Shown piece by piece: positions 36,400-50,025 of a stretch of DNA of 64,000 nucleotides. The notes beneath the pieces are model-generated. The model was not told the origin of the DNA. It worked only from the letters and a program-made list of their open reading frames with translations, and searched no databases. The DNA lies in contig NW_027183981.1 in NCBI RefSeq assembly GCF_041296385.1, positions 1,266,501 through 1,330,500 of the forward strand. The letters run 5' to 3'. Position 1 is the stretch's first letter. Every line of letters begins with the position of its first letter. A program made the position numbers and the translations under genes. Origin of the DNA: Aphelocoma coerulescens (lineage: Eukaryota; Chordata; Aves; Passeriformes; Corvidae).

Positions 36400-37464
36400 A
36401 TGTCTGTCCCGGACAAAAATCCATCATGTCCAAGGTGTCTGACCTGGTTTACTAATACGCTGGGGTTAACAGACCATCTAAAGACGTCCCATGGCTGTAA
36501 TAAGATCTGGTTTAGGTGCTCTAAGTGTGGTAAACAAAATCTGAAATACCACAGTATCTCCTGTCATGTCCCTCGGTGCAAAGGTGAAGGATTTGTGGCC
36601 CCTACGGGTAGCTGGGTCTGTGAGGTGTGCTCTAGAGGTTTTGCTACAAAGATTGGACTGGGACAGCACAAGAGGTTACAACATCCTCTTGTGTGTAATG
36701 TGGAACGGATAGCTGCCTCTCACCCCAAAGAAACATCTTTGCGGGGGGCCCATAAGAAGGTATGGACCGAGGAGGAAGAGGCTCTCCTGAATCAATTGGT
36801 GGTTAAGTTTGCTGGTAGCAGGAACATCAATCAGCTAATAGCGGAGCACTTGCCATCTAAGACGCCAAAGCAGATTAGTGACAAAAGACGCCTTCTAGGA
36901 AAAGGTCCCTCAAAGAAAGTTCGATTTAGAGAAGGCGGGGCTGTAGGCAGAGAAGAACCTCCCCAATCTGCTAAGGGGCAAAGTGAGGGACGCTTGGTGC
37001 TCCACTATCATGATATCATCAAGCTGAAGCTATCGGCAGGCGAGTTCACCGTGTGTCAGGAGGCCTTTGAGAAAATAATGCAGGGGCAAGATCCGCAATC
37101 AGTGGTGAACGAAGTGTATGAGAAGTTTCGGGATAGCCAGGATAGGCTTAACCATAAAGTGTCTAAGCCGCGAAGGCCCCGGGGGCCTCGAGGCCAAAAA
37201 GCATCCGGGGTGACAACTAAACGGATGCAGAAAAGGGCCGTTAAGCGAGGAAAATATCTGAGATATCAGAGGTTGTTTCAGATACATAGAGGGAGGTTGG
37301 CACGGGTTATTTTGGATAACACGGAAGCCCTGCAGTGCCAAATACCATCTGGTGTTATCCACAGTGCACATTTAAAGAGAGATGGGAAACATCTGTCTGT
37401 TTTAGTGGTCTTGAATCCTTCCCAGTATATAGGGAGGCGGATAACACCATGTTTCGAGACCTGA
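36400..37464 (+). pseudogene. R2 zinc-finger/Myb region, copy 9
   Basis: Has Trp at residue 16; otherwise as copy 1. Confidence 0.9.
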
Positions 37465-38670
37465 TTTCAGAGAGAGACTGGTAAGAACTTGAATGAGATG
37501 TGTAAAACCTCCGCTCCTGGGCCAGATGGGATTGCTCTGGGTCATCTTATTAAAATAGACCCTAAGTTCTCCCAGTTGACAGAGATCTTCAACCTCTGGC
37601 TTGCCACCGGAACTTTACCGGACGCGCTGCGGGACTGCCTGACAGTTTTGATACCCAAGTCATCCAATGAGGAGAAACCTGGTGATATCAACAACTGGAG
37701 GCCTATCACCATTGCTTCAGTGGTGTTTAGGTTGTTCTCCAGGATCGCGAATGCGAGACTGGCCCGTGCATGTCCCATTAACCCCAGACAACGGGGTTTT
37801 ATCAGCGCATCAGGCTGTTCTGAGAACCTTAAGCTGTTACAGCTTTTGGTTAAGAAGGCAAAACAGGAACATAGAAGTTTGGGGGTGGTATTTGTGGATA
37901 TTGCCAAGGCATTTGATACCGTTTGCCAGCAGCATATTATAGCTGGTTTGGTTAAGAGGGGAGTTGATTCCCATATAATCCATCTAATTGGTGAGATGTA
38001 CAGGAATATTAAGACGTACATCGTCGCCAAGAATGGGAAAACAGACCCCATTAACATCTGCTCCGGTGTTAAACAGGGCAACCCAATGTCACTTTTGTTA
38101 TTCAACCTGGCGCTGGATCCTCTCCTATGTAAACTGGAAACGGAAGGGTGTGGATTCCATCATGGTGGATTTAAGATTACGGCCATGGCCTTCGCAGATG
38201 ATCTGGTGCTTCTGAGCGACTCATGGGAAGGCATGTGTTATAACATCAAAATTTTGGAGACCTTTTGTGAGCTTACTGGTCTCCGAACTCAAGAAGAGAA
38301 ATGCCACGGCTTTTACATCAAGCCGACCAAGGACGCGTATACCATCAGTGACTGTCCTGCTTGGCAAGTTGGAGGGACTCCCCTCAACATGATCAACCCG
38401 GGAAGCTCAGAGAAATATCTTGGCACACAGATTGACCCTTGGACCGGTTTCGCTGATCCTGGCCTTCCTACGAAACTTGAAGAATGGCTTCATCGGATTG
38501 GTAGCGCACCACTTAAACCTCTTCAGAAAGCCGATAGGACATATACCATCCCTAGACTGATATATCTGGCTGACCATACCAATGTAAAAACTGGGCTCCT
38601 CGAATCCCTTGACTTGATGATAAAAAAAATCGGTCAAGGAGCGGCTTCATCTCCCAACTTGTACATGTGA
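37465..38670 (+). pseudogene. R2 reverse transcriptase region, copy 9
   Basis: Protein identical to copy 1. Confidence 0.92.
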
Positions 38671-39739
38671 TGCCATCCTGTATTCGAGATTTAAAGACGG
38701 AGGGCTGGGGTTTATCAAATTGGCGGCGCTTATACCTAGTATTCAAGCGCGAAGATTGCACAGATTAGCTCAATCTTCGGATGGGACCTTGGTTTCTTTT
38801 TTGAAGGGTGAACATCTAGAATTGATACATGAGAAATTATGGGTTAAAGCTGGGGGTGTACGAGAGTCCGTCCCCCAAATTTGGGACCCCATCCCATTGA
38901 TGGAAGTTGCTAGCGAGGGGAGTGAAGCCTTGTCTGAGTGGGAGGCACCACGTTCCAAGCTTCGCCTTCCTAGGCCCTGTGACTGGCGGAAGGTGGAATT
39001 CAATAAATGGAAACATCTGGTTGCCCAGGGCCATGGGATCGAAAATTTTGAGAATGATAAGATCAGTAATGACTGGTTGATGCATTACCGCAGCATCCCT
39101 CACAGAAAACTCATAACGGCGCTGCAATTAAGAGCGAAGGTCTACCCCACTCGGGAATTCTTAGCAAGGGGTAGACACGATGTCTGTGTTCGATCCTGCA
39201 GACACTGCGGCGCCGAATATGAATCAGCGTCCCATGTCATCGGAAAATGCCCAATTACTCAGGACGCCAGAATTAAAAGGCATAATTTCATCTGCGAAAC
39301 CCTTAGCCGAGAAGCTAAGAGGGAGAATTGGACGGTTTTCCAGGAGCCGCATTTGAGAGATGAAGAAAATGAGTTATTTAAGCCTGATTTAATCTTTGTG
39401 AAGGATGCTAAGGCACTTGTAGTGGACGTAACAGTGAGATACGAGCACAGCAATTCTTCACTGAAAGGGGCCGCTGTGGAGAAGGCAAAAAAGTATCAAC
39501 ACCTTCTTCCACAGATTTGTGACCTCACTAATGTAACATCTGTAGAGTTCACTGGTTTCCCCTTAGGAGCGCGGGGGAAATGGTATGAGAGGAACTCTGA
39601 ATTGCTACAGGCCTTGGGACTCTCTAAAACGAGGCTAGGGAGACTAGCCCGGGCCCTGGCATCCAGAGCACTCTTCTCTTCTGTAGATATCGTACATATG
39701 TTCGCAAGCAAAGCCAGATTGTTTGTACCTTTACAATAA
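38624..39739 (+). pseudogene. R2 CCHC/endonuclease region, copy 9
   Basis: Protein identical to copy 1. Confidence 0.92.
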
Positions 39740-39943
39740 AGGCCCCTTCCCTGAGTGGTTCGAGCTGGACAGTGGAATTGGTTTTGGGTGGGAGGGGTTC
39801 ACCCGTCATAACGCGTCTTGCCCATATTTGGGCTACAAATTTGGATTCGACCAGGTGGACGGGCCACCTTTACTTAACCCAGAAAAGAAACATATCATTT
39901 TATATGTTTATTAAATAGCCATAGTTACTAACTGGGCATAGCT

Positions 39944-40007
39944 GCAGAGGTCGCACCTCCTCGTGGTCCCGCCGGATACCCGTAAGGGTAACTAAGTCGA
40001 CCTCTGC
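39944..40007 (+). ncRNA. HDV-like ribozyme fold, copy 10
   Basis: Identical to copy 1. Confidence 0.83.
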
Positions 40008-40586
40008 CCCAGTGTGAGTGAGGGGGTAATATCTCCCCTCCCTATTGCTGGACTCGCCACCCAGTGGTAGATTCACAAATCGCAGAAACAAATTTATTGG
40101 CGCAGCTATTTGCTGTTGCCCAAAGCCTTGTCCACGGGCATTAGTTGGACACAGTCTGCAGGTTGGTCGAGGGTTCCACCTGCAGACTCTGACAACCCTC
40201 TTTTAGATTTGACCAAACGCCATCTCGGTCTTGACAATGGTACAATCTGTGGCTTTGCGGTACGTGTCTACGGCCACCCAAACTGACCCTTTAGATCTGT
40301 GGGTTAGAGAGGCCAGAATTCCACCACTATCTGTGGTGTTAGAGGAGGAAAGAATCAATCTTGTACCTTTGGAGTTTATAAACTCCAAAGTTGCTCTTGA
40401 AGTTGGGAGCCATCCGGGTAACACCGCAGATTGTCTGGCTGTATTTCCTGAACCTTATGAAATCTTGCCCTTTGGGCTGGTTCAGGAAGAAATAAATGGG
40501 TGTGAAACAAGAGAAATAGAGGAGCCAATGACACCTGGGACTCCTCCGGGATCAGAGGGGGCGGAACAATTACAGGAACTCCTGTT

Positions 40587-41651
40587 ATGTCTGTCCCGGA
40601 CAAAAATCCATCATGTCCAAGGTGTCTGACCCGGTTTACTAATACGCTGGGGTTAACAGACCATCTAAAGACGTCCCATGGCTGTAATAAGATCTGGTTT
40701 AGGTGCTCTAAGTGTGGTAAACAAAATCTGAAATACCACAGTATCTCCTGTCATGTCCCTCGGTGCAAAGGTGAAGGATTTGTGGCCCCTACGGGTAGCT
40801 GGGTCTGTGAGGTGTGCTCTAGAGGTTTTGCTACAAAGATTGGACTGGGACAGCACAAGAGGTTACAACATCCTCTTGTGTGTAATGTGGAACGGATAGC
40901 TGCCTCTCACCCCAAAGAAACATCTTTGCGGGGGGCCCATAAGAAGGTATGGACCGAGGAGGAAGAGGCTCTCCTGAATCAATTGGTGGTTAAGTTTGCT
41001 GGTAGCAGGAACATCAATCAGCTAATAGCGGAGCACTTGCCATCTAAGACGCCAAAGCAGATTAGTGACAAAAGACGCCTTCTAGGAAAAGGTCCCTCAA
41101 AGAAAGTTCGATTTAGAGAAGGCGGGGCTGTAGGCAGAGAAGAACCTCCCCAATCTGCTAAGGGGCAAAGTGAGGGACGCTTGGTGCTCCACTATCATGA
41201 TATCATCAAGCTGAAGCTATCGGCAGGCGAGTTCACCGTGTGTCAGGAGGCCTTTGAGAAAATAATGCAGGGGCAAGATCCGCAATCAGTGGTGAACGAA
41301 GTGTATGAGAAGTTTCGGGATAGCCAGGATAGGCTTAACCATAAAGTGTCTAAGCCGCGAAGGCCCCGGGGGCCTCGAGGCCAAAAAGCATCCGGGGTGA
41401 CAACTAAACGGATGCAGAAAAGGGCCGTTAAGCGAGGAAAATATCTGAGATATCAGAGGTTGTTTCAGATACATAGAGGGAGGTTGGCACGGGTTATTTT
41501 GGATAACACGGAAGCCCTGCAGTGCCAAATACCATCTGGTGTTATCCACAGTGCACATTTAAAGAGAGATGGGAAACATCTGTCTGTTTTAGTGGTCTTG
41601 AATCCTTCCCAGTATATAGGGAGGCGGATAACACCATGTTTCGAGACCTGA
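40587..41651 (+). pseudogene. R2 zinc-finger/Myb region, copy 10
   Basis: Protein identical to copy 1. Confidence 0.9.
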
Positions 41652-42857
41652 TTTCAGAGAGAGACTGGTAAGAACTTGAATGAGATGTGTAAAACCTCTG
41701 CTCCTGGGCCAGATGGGATTGCTCTGGGTCATCTTATTAAAATAGACCCTAAGTTCTCCCAGTTGACAGAGATCTTCAACCTCTGGCTTGCCACCGGAAC
41801 TTTACCGGACGCGCTGCGGGACTGCCTGACAGTTTTGATACCCAAGTCATCCAATGAGGAGAAACCTGGTGATATCAACAACTGGAGGCCTATCACCATT
41901 GCTTCAGTGGTGTTTAGGTTGTTCTCCAGGATCGCGAATGCGAGACTGGCCCATGCATGTCCCATTAACCCCAGACAACGGGGTTTTATCAGCGCATCAG
42001 GCTGTTCTGAGAACCTTAAGCTGTTACAGCTTTTGGTTAAGAAGGCAAAACAGGAACATAGAAGTTTGGGGGTGGTATTTGTGGATATTGCCAAGGCATT
42101 TGATACCGTTTGCCAGCAGCATATTATAGCTGGTTTGGTTAAGAGGGGAGTTGATTCCCATATAATCCATCTAATTGGTGAGATGTACAGGAATATTAAG
42201 ACGTACATCGTCGCCAAGAATGGGAAAACAGACCCCATTAACATCTGCTCCGGTGTTAAACAGGGCAACCCAATGTCACTTTTGTTATTCAACCTGGCGC
42301 TGGATCCTCTCCTATGTAAACTGGAAACGGAAGGGTGTGGATTCCATCATGGTGGATTTAAGATTACGGCCATGGCCTTCGCAGATGATCTGGTGCTTCT
42401 GAGCGACTCATGGGAAGGCATGTGTTATAACATCAAAATTTTGGAGACCTTTTGTGAGCTTACTGGTCTCCGAACTCAAGAAGAGAAATGCCACGGCTTT
42501 TACATCAAGCCGACCAAGGACGCGTATACCATCAGTGACTGTCCTGCTTGGCAAGTTGGAGGGACTCCCCTCAACATGATCAACCCGGGAAGCTCAGAGA
42601 AATATCTTGGCACACAGATTGACCCTTGGACCGGTTTCGCTGATCCTGGCCTTCCTACGAAACTTGAAGAATGGCTTCATCGGATTGGTAGCGCACCACT
42701 TAAACCTCTTCAGAAAGCCGATAGGACATATACCATCCCTAGACTGATATATCTGGCTGACCATACCAATGTAAAAACTGGGCTCCTCGAATCCCTTGAC
42801 TTGATGATAAAAAAAATCGGTCAAGGAGCGGCTTCATCTCCCAACTTGTACATGTGA
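41652..42857 (+). pseudogene. R2 reverse transcriptase region, copy 10
   Basis: Has the Arg-to-His change seen in copy 4 (41953) and a silent change in the SAPGPDG region (41699). Confidence 0.92.
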
Positions 42858-43926
42858 TGCCATCCTGTATTCGAGATTTAAAGACGGAGGGCTGGGGTTT
42901 ATCAAATTGGCGGCGCTTATACCTAGTATTCAAGCGCGAAGATTGCACAGATTAGCTCAATCTTCGGATGGGACCTTGGTTTCTTTTTTGAAGGGTGAAC
43001 ATCTAGAATTGATACATGAGAAATTATGGGTTAAAGCTGGGGGTGTACGAGAGTCCGTCCCCCAAATTTGGGACCCCATCCCATTGATGGAAGTTGCTAG
43101 CGAGGGGAGTGAAGCCTTGTCTGAGTGGGAGGCACCACGTTCCAAGCTTCGCCTTCCTAGGCCCTGTGACTGGCGGAAGGTGGAATTCAATAAATGGAAA
43201 CATCTGGTTGCCCAGGGCCATGGGATCGAAAATTTTGAGAATGATAAGATCAGTAATGACTGGTTGATGCATTACCGCAGCATCCCTCACAGAAAACTCA
43301 TAACGGCGCTGCAATTAAGAGCGAAGGTCTACCCCACTCGGGAATTCTTAGCAAGGGGTAGACACGATGTCTGTGTTCGATCCTGCAGACACTGCGGCGC
43401 CGAATATGAATCAGCGTCCCATGTCATCGGAAAATGCCCAATTACTCAGGACGCCAGAATTAAAAGGCATAATTTCATCTGCGAAACCCTTAGCCGAGAA
43501 GCTAAGAGGGAGAATTGGACGGTTTTCCAGGAGCCGCATTTGAGAGATGAAGAAAATGAGTTATTTAAGCCTGATTTAATCTTTGTGAAGGATGCTAAGG
43601 CACTTGTAGTGGACGTAACAGTGAGATACGAGCACAGCAATTCTTCACTGAAAGGGGCCGCTGTGGAGAAGGCAAAAAAGTATCAACACCTTCTTCCACA
43701 GATTTGTGACCTCACTAATGTAACATCTGTAGAGTTCACTGGTTTCCCCTTAGGAGCGCGGGGGAAATGGTATGAGAGGAACTTTGAATTGCTACAGGCC
43801 TTGGGACTCTCTAAAACGAGGCTAGGGAGACTAGCCCGGGCCCTGGCATCCAGAGCACTCTTCTCTTCTGTAGATATCGTACATATGTTCGCAAGCAAAG
43901 CCAGATTGTTTGTACCTTTACAATAA
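42811..43926 (+). pseudogene. R2 CCHC/endonuclease region, copy 10
   Basis: Ser to Phe near the C-terminus (C-to-T at 43784, not CpG); the catalytic core is unchanged. Confidence 0.92.
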
Positions 43927-44130
43927 AGGCCCCTTCCCTGAGTGGTTCGAGCTGGACAGTGGAATTGGTTTTGGGTGGGAGGGGTTCACCCGTCATAACG
44001 CATCTTGCCCATATTTGGGCTACAAATTTGGATTCGACCAGGTGGACGGGCCACCTTTACTTAACCCAGAAAAGAAACATATCATTTTATATGTTTATTA
44101 AATAGCCATAGTTACTAACTGGGCATAGCT

Positions 44131-44194
44131 GCAGAGGTCGCACCTCCTCGTGGTCCCGCCGGATACCCGTAAGGGTAACTAAGTCGACCTCTGC
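44131..44194 (+). ncRNA. HDV-like ribozyme fold, copy 11
   Basis: Identical to copy 1. Confidence 0.83.
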
Positions 44195-44773
44195 CCCAGT
44201 GTGAGTGAGGGGGTAATATCTCCCCTCCCTATTGCTGGACTCGCCACCCAGTGGTAGATTCACAAATCGCAGAAACAAATTTATTGGCGCAGCTATTTGC
44301 TGTTGCCCAAAGCCTTGTCCATGGGCATTAGTTGGACACAGTCTGCAGGTTGGTCGAGGGTTCCACCTGCAGACTCTGACAACCCTCTTTTAGATTTGAC
44401 CAAACGCCATCTCGGTCTTGACAATGGTACAATCTGTGGCTTTGCGGTACGTGTCTACGGCCACCCAAACTGACCCTTTAGATCTGTGGGTTAGAGAGGC
44501 CAGAATTCCACCACTATCTGTGGTGTTAGAGGAGGAAAGAATCAATCTTGTACCTTTGGAGTTTATAAACTCCAAAGTTGCTCTTGAAGTTGGGAGCCAT
44601 CCGGGTAACACCGCAGATTGTCTGGCTGTATTTCCTGAACCTTATGAAATCTTGCCCTTTGGGCTGGTTCAGGAAGAAATAAATGGGTGTGAAACAAGAG
44701 AAATAGAGGAGCCAATGACACCTGGGACTCCTCCGGGATCAGAGGGGGCGGAACAATTACAGGAACTCCTGTT

Positions 44774-45838
44774 ATGTCTGTCCCGGACAAAAATCCATCA
44801 TGTCCAAGGTGTCTGACCCGGTTTACTAATACGCTGGGGTTAACAGACCATCTAAAGACGTCCCATGGCTGTAATAAGATCTGGTTTAGGTGCTCTAAGT
44901 GTGGTAAACAAAATCTGAAATACCACAGTATCTCCTGTCATGTCCCTCGGTACAAAGGTGAAGGATTTGTGGCCCCTACGGGTAGCTGGGTCTGTGAGGT
45001 GTGCTCTAGAGGTTTTGCTACAAAGATTGGACTGGGACAGCACAAGAGGTTACAACATCCTCTTGTGTGTAATGTGGAACGGATAGCTGCCTCTCACCCC
45101 AAAGAAACATCTTTGCGGGGGGCCCATAAGAAGGTATGGACCGAGGAGGAAGAGGCTCTCCTGAATCAATTGGTGGTTAAGTTTGCTGGTAGCAGGAACA
45201 TCAATCAGCTAATAGCGGAGCACTTGCCATCTAAGACGCCAAAGCAGATTAGTGACAAAAGACGCCTTCTAGGAAAAGGTCCCTCAAAGAAAGTTCGATT
45301 TAGAGAAGGCGGGGCTGTAGGCAGAGAAGAACCTCCCCAATCTGCTAAGGGGCAAAGTGAGGGACGCTTGGTGCTCCACTATCATGATATCATCAAGCTG
45401 AAGCTATCGGCAGGCGAGTTCACCGTGTGTCAGGAGGCCTTTGAGAAAATAATGCAGGGGCAAGATCCGCAATCAGTGGTGAACGAAGTGTATGAGAAGT
45501 TTCGGGATAGCCAGGATAGGCTTAACCATAAAGTGTCTAAGCCGCGAAGGCCCCGGGGGCCTCGAGGCCAAAAAGCATCCGGGGTGACAACTAAACGGAT
45601 GCAGAAAAGGGCCGTTAAGCGAGGAAAATATCTGAGATATCAGAGGTTGTTTCAGATACATAGAGGGAGGTTGGCACGGGTTATTTTGGATAACACGGAA
45701 GCCCTGCAGTGCCAAATACCATCTGGTGTTATCCACAGTGCACATTTAAAGAGAGATGGGAAACATCTGTCTGTTTTAGTGGTCTTGAATCCTTCCCAGT
45801 ATATAGGGAGGCGGATAACACCATGTTTCGAGACCTGA
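44774..45838 (+). pseudogene. R2 zinc-finger/Myb region, copy 11, finger 2 ligand lost
   Basis: G-to-A at 44952 turns Cys60, the fourth zinc ligand of the CCHC finger, into Tyr, so this finger should not fold. The other fingers are as in copy 1. Confidence 0.92.
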
Positions 45839-47044
45839 TTTCAGAGAGAGACTGGTAAGAACTTGAATGAGATGTGTAAAACCTCCGCTCCTGGGCCAGA
45901 TGGGATTGCTCTGGGTCATCTTATTAAAATAGACCCTAAGTTCTCCCAGTTGACAGAGATCTTCAACCTCTGGCTTGCCACCGGAACTTTACCGGACGCG
46001 CTGCGGGACTGCCTGACAGTTTTGATACCCAAGTCATCCAATGAGGAGAAACCTGGTGATATCAACAACTGGAGGCCTATCACCATTGCTTCAGTGGTGT
46101 TTAGGTTGTTCTCCAGGATCGCGAATGCGAGACTGGCCCGTGCATGTCCCATTAACCCCAGACAACGGGGTTTTATCAGCGCATCAGGCTGTTCTGAGAA
46201 CCTTAAGCTGTTACAGCTTTTGGTTAAGAAGGCAAAACAGGAACATAGAAGTTTGGGGGTGGTATTTGTGGATATTGCCAAGGCATTTGATACCGTTTGC
46301 CAGCAGCATATTATAGCTGGTTTGGTTAAGAGGGGAGTTGATTCCCATATAATCCATCTAATTGGTGAGATGTACAGGAATATTAAGACGTACATCGTCG
46401 CCAAGAATGGGAAAACAGACCCCATTAACATCTGCTCCGGTGTTAAACAGGGCAACCCAATGTCACTTTTGTTATTCAACCTGGCGCTGGATCCTCTCCT
46501 ATGTAAACTGGAAACGGAAGGGTGTGGATTCCATCATGGTGGATTTAAGATTACGGCCATGGCCTTCGCAGATGATCTGGTGCTTCTGAGCGACTCATGG
46601 GAAGGCATGTGTTATAACATCAAAATTTTGGAGACCTTTTGTGAGCTTACTGGTCTCCGAACTCAAGAAGAGAAATGCCACGGCTTTTACATCAAGCCGA
46701 CCAAGGACGCGTATACCATCAGTGACTGTCCTGCTTGGCAAGTTGGAGGGACTCCCCTCAACATGATCAACCCGGGAAGCTCAGAGAAATATCTTGGCAC
46801 ACAGATTGACCCTTGGACCGGTTTCGCTGATCCTGGCCTTCCTACGAAACTTGAAGAATGGCTTCATCGGATTGGTAGCGCACCACTTAAACCTCTTCAG
46901 AAAGCCGATAGGACATATACCATCCCTAGACTGATATATCTGGCTGACCATACCAATGTAAAAACTGGGCTCCTCGAATCCCTTGACTTGATGATAAAAA
47001 AAATCGGTCAAGGAGCGGCTTCATCTCCCAACTTGTACATGTGA
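45839..47044 (+). pseudogene. R2 reverse transcriptase region, copy 11
   Basis: Protein identical to copy 1. Confidence 0.92.
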
Positions 47045-48113
47045 TGCCATCCTGTATTCGAGATTTAAAGACGGAGGGCTGGGGTTTATCAAATTGGCGG
47101 CGCTTATACCTAGTATTCAAGCGCGAAGATTGCACAGATTAGCTCAATCTTCGGATGGGACCTTGGTTTCTTTTTTGAAGGGTGAACATCTAGAATTGAT
47201 ACATGAGAAATTATGGGTTAAAGCTGGGGGTGTACGAGAGTCCGTCCCCCAAATTTGGGACCCCATCCCATTGATGGAAGTTGCTAGCGAGGGGAGTGAA
47301 GCCTTGTCTGAGTGGGAGGCACCACGTTCCAAGCTTCGCCTTCCTAGGCCCTGTGACTGGCGGAAGGTGGAATTCAATAAATGGAAACATCTGGTTGCCC
47401 AGGGCCATGGGATCGAAAATTTTGAGAATGATAAGATCAGTAATGACTGGTTGATGCATTACCGCAGCATCCCTCACAGAAAACTCATAACGGCGCTGCA
47501 ATTAAGAGCGAAGGTCTACCCCACTCGGGAATTCTTAGCAAGGGGTAGACACGATGTCTGTGTTCGATCCTGCAGACACTGCGGCGCCAAATATGAATCA
47601 GCGTCCCATGTCATCGGAAAATGCCCAATTACTCAGGACGCCAGAATTAAAAGGCATAATTTCATCTGCGAAACCCTTAGCCGAGAAGCTAAGAGGGAGA
47701 ATTGGACGGTTTTCCAGGAGCCGCATTTGAGAGATGAAGAAAATGAGTTATTTAAGCCTGATTTAATCTTTGTGAAGGATGCTAAGGCACTTGTAGTGGA
47801 CGTAACAGTGAGATACGAGCACAGCAATTCTTCACTGAAAGGGGCCGCTGTGGAGAAGGCAAAAAAGTATCAACACCTTCTTCCACAGATTTGTGACCTC
47901 ACTAATGTAACATCTGTAGAGTTCACTGGTTTCCCCTTAGGAGCGCGGGGGAAATGGTATGAGAGGAACTCTGAATTGCTACAGGCCTTGGGACTCTCTA
48001 AAACGAGGCTAGGGAGACTAGCCCGGGCCCTGGCATCCAGAGCACTCTTCTCTTCTGTAGATATCGTACATATGTTCGCAAGCAAAGCCAGATTGTTTGT
48101 ACCTTTACAATAA
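46998..48113 (+). pseudogene. R2 CCHC/endonuclease region, copy 11
   Basis: Glu to Lys inside the CCHC knuckle (47589), between the second Cys and the His; ligands and PD-x12-D are kept. Confidence 0.92.
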
Positions 48114-48317
48114 AGGCCCCTTCCCTGAGTGGTTCGAGCTGGACAGTGGAATTGGTTTTGGGTGGGAGGGGTTCACCCGTCATAACGCGTCTTGCCCATA
48201 TTTGGGCTACAAATTTGGATTCGACCAGGTGGACGGGCCACCTTTACTTAACCCAGAAAAGAAACATATCATTTTATATGTTTATTAAATAGCCATAGTT
48301 ACTAACTGGGCATAGCT

Positions 48318-48381
48318 GCAGAGGTCGCACCTCCTCGTGGTCCCGCCGGATACCCGTAAGGGTAACTAAGTCGACCTCTGC
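48318..48381 (+). ncRNA. HDV-like ribozyme fold, copy 12
   Basis: Identical to copy 1. Confidence 0.83.
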
Positions 48382-48960
48382 CCCAGTGTGAGTGAGGGGG
48401 TAATATCTCCCCTCCCTATTGCTGGACTCGCCACCCAGTGGTAGATTCACAAATCGCAGAAACAAATTTATTGGCGCAGGTATTTGCTGTTGCCCAAAGC
48501 CTTGTCCACGGGCATTAGTTGGACACAGTCTGCAGGTTGGTCGAGGGTTCCACCTGCAGACTCTGACAACCCTCTTTTAGATTTGACCAAACGCCATCTC
48601 GGTCTTGACAATGGTACAATCTGTGGCTTTGCGGTACGTGTCTACGGCCACCCAAACTGACCCTTTAGATCTGTGGGTTAGAGAGGCCAGAATTCCACCA
48701 CTATCTGTGGTGTTAGAGGAGGAAAGAATCAATCTTGTACCTTTGGAGTTTATAAACTCCAAAGTTGCTCTTGAAGTTGGGAGCCATCCGGGTAACACCG
48801 CAGATTGTCTGGCTGTATTTCCTGAACCTTATGAAATCTTGCCCTTTGGGCTGGTTCAGGAAGAAATAAATGGGTGTGAAACAAGAGAAATAGAGGAGCC
48901 AATGACACCTGGGACTCCTCCGGGATCAGAGGGGGCGGAACAATTACAGGAACTCCTGTT

Positions 48961-50025
48961 ATGTCTGTCCCGGACAAAAATCCATCATGTCCAAGGTGTC
49001 TGACCCGGTTTACTAATACGCTGGGGTTAACAGACCATCTAAAGACGTCCCATGGCTGTAATAAGATCTGGTTTAGGTGCTCTAAGTGTGGTAAACAAAA
49101 TCTGAAATACCACAGTATCTCCTGTCATGTCCCTCGGTGCAAAGGTGAAGGATTTGTGGCCCCTACGGGTAGCTGGGTCTGTGAGGTGTGCTCTAGAGGT
49201 TTTGCTACAAAGATTGGACTGGGACAGCACAAGAGGTTACAACATCCTCTTGTGTGTAATGTGGAACGGATAGCTGCCTCTCACCCCAAAGAAACATCTT
49301 TGCGGGGGGCCCATAAGAAGGTATGGACCGAGGAGGAAGAGGCTCTCCTGAATCAATTGGTGGTTAAGTTTGCTGGTAGCAGGAACATCAATCAGCTAAT
49401 AGCGGAGCACTTGCCATCTAAGACGCCAAAGCAGATTAGTGACAAAAGACGCCTTCTAGGAAAAGGTCCCTCAAAGAAAGTTCGATTTAGAGAAGGCGGG
49501 GCTGTAGGCAGAGAAGAACCTCCCCAATCTGCTAAGGGGCAAAGTGAGGGACGCTTGGTGCTCCACTATCATGATATCATCAAGCTGAAGCTATCGGCAG
49601 GCGAGTTCACCGTGTGTCAGGAGGCCTTTGAGAAAATAATGCAGGGGCAAGATCCGCAATCAGTGGTGAACGAAGTGTATGAGAAGTTTCGGGATAGCCA
49701 GGATAGGCTTAACCATAAAGTGTCTAAGCCGCGAAGGCCCCGGGGGCCTCGAGGCCAAAAAGCATCCGGGGTGACAACTAAACGGATGCAGAAAAGGGCC
49801 GTTAAGCGAGGAAAATATCTGAGATATCAGAGGTTGTTTCAGATACATAGAGGGAGGTTGGCACGGGTTATTTTGGATAACACGGAAGCCCTGCAGTGCC
49901 AAATACCATCTGGTGTTATCCACAGTGCACATTTAAAGAGAGATGGGAAACATCTGTCTGTTTTAGTGGTCTTGAATCCTTCCCAGTATATAGGGAGGCG
50001 GATAACACCATGTTTCGAGACCTGA
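48961..50025 (+). pseudogene. R2 zinc-finger/Myb region, copy 12
   Basis: Protein identical to copy 1. Confidence 0.9.

Larger units (their letters stand above)
35729..39915 (+). mobile_element. R2 copy 9
   Basis: Complete unit. Its N-terminal frame is 36050-36442. It carries T at 36445 (finger 1 Trp). Confidence 0.95.
39916..44102 (+). mobile_element. R2 copy 10
   Basis: Complete unit and one of the most diverged. Its N-terminal frame is 40237-40629. Changes: T at 41699 (synonymous, CpG), A at 41953 (shared with copy 4), T at 43784, and A at 44002 in the 3' UTR (CpG). Confidence 0.95.
44103..48289 (+). mobile_element. R2 copy 11
   Basis: Complete unit with three private changes: T at 44322 in the leader (CpG), A at 44952 (finger 2) and A at 47589 (CCHC knuckle, CpG). 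Its N-terminal frame is 44424-44816. Confidence 0.95.
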
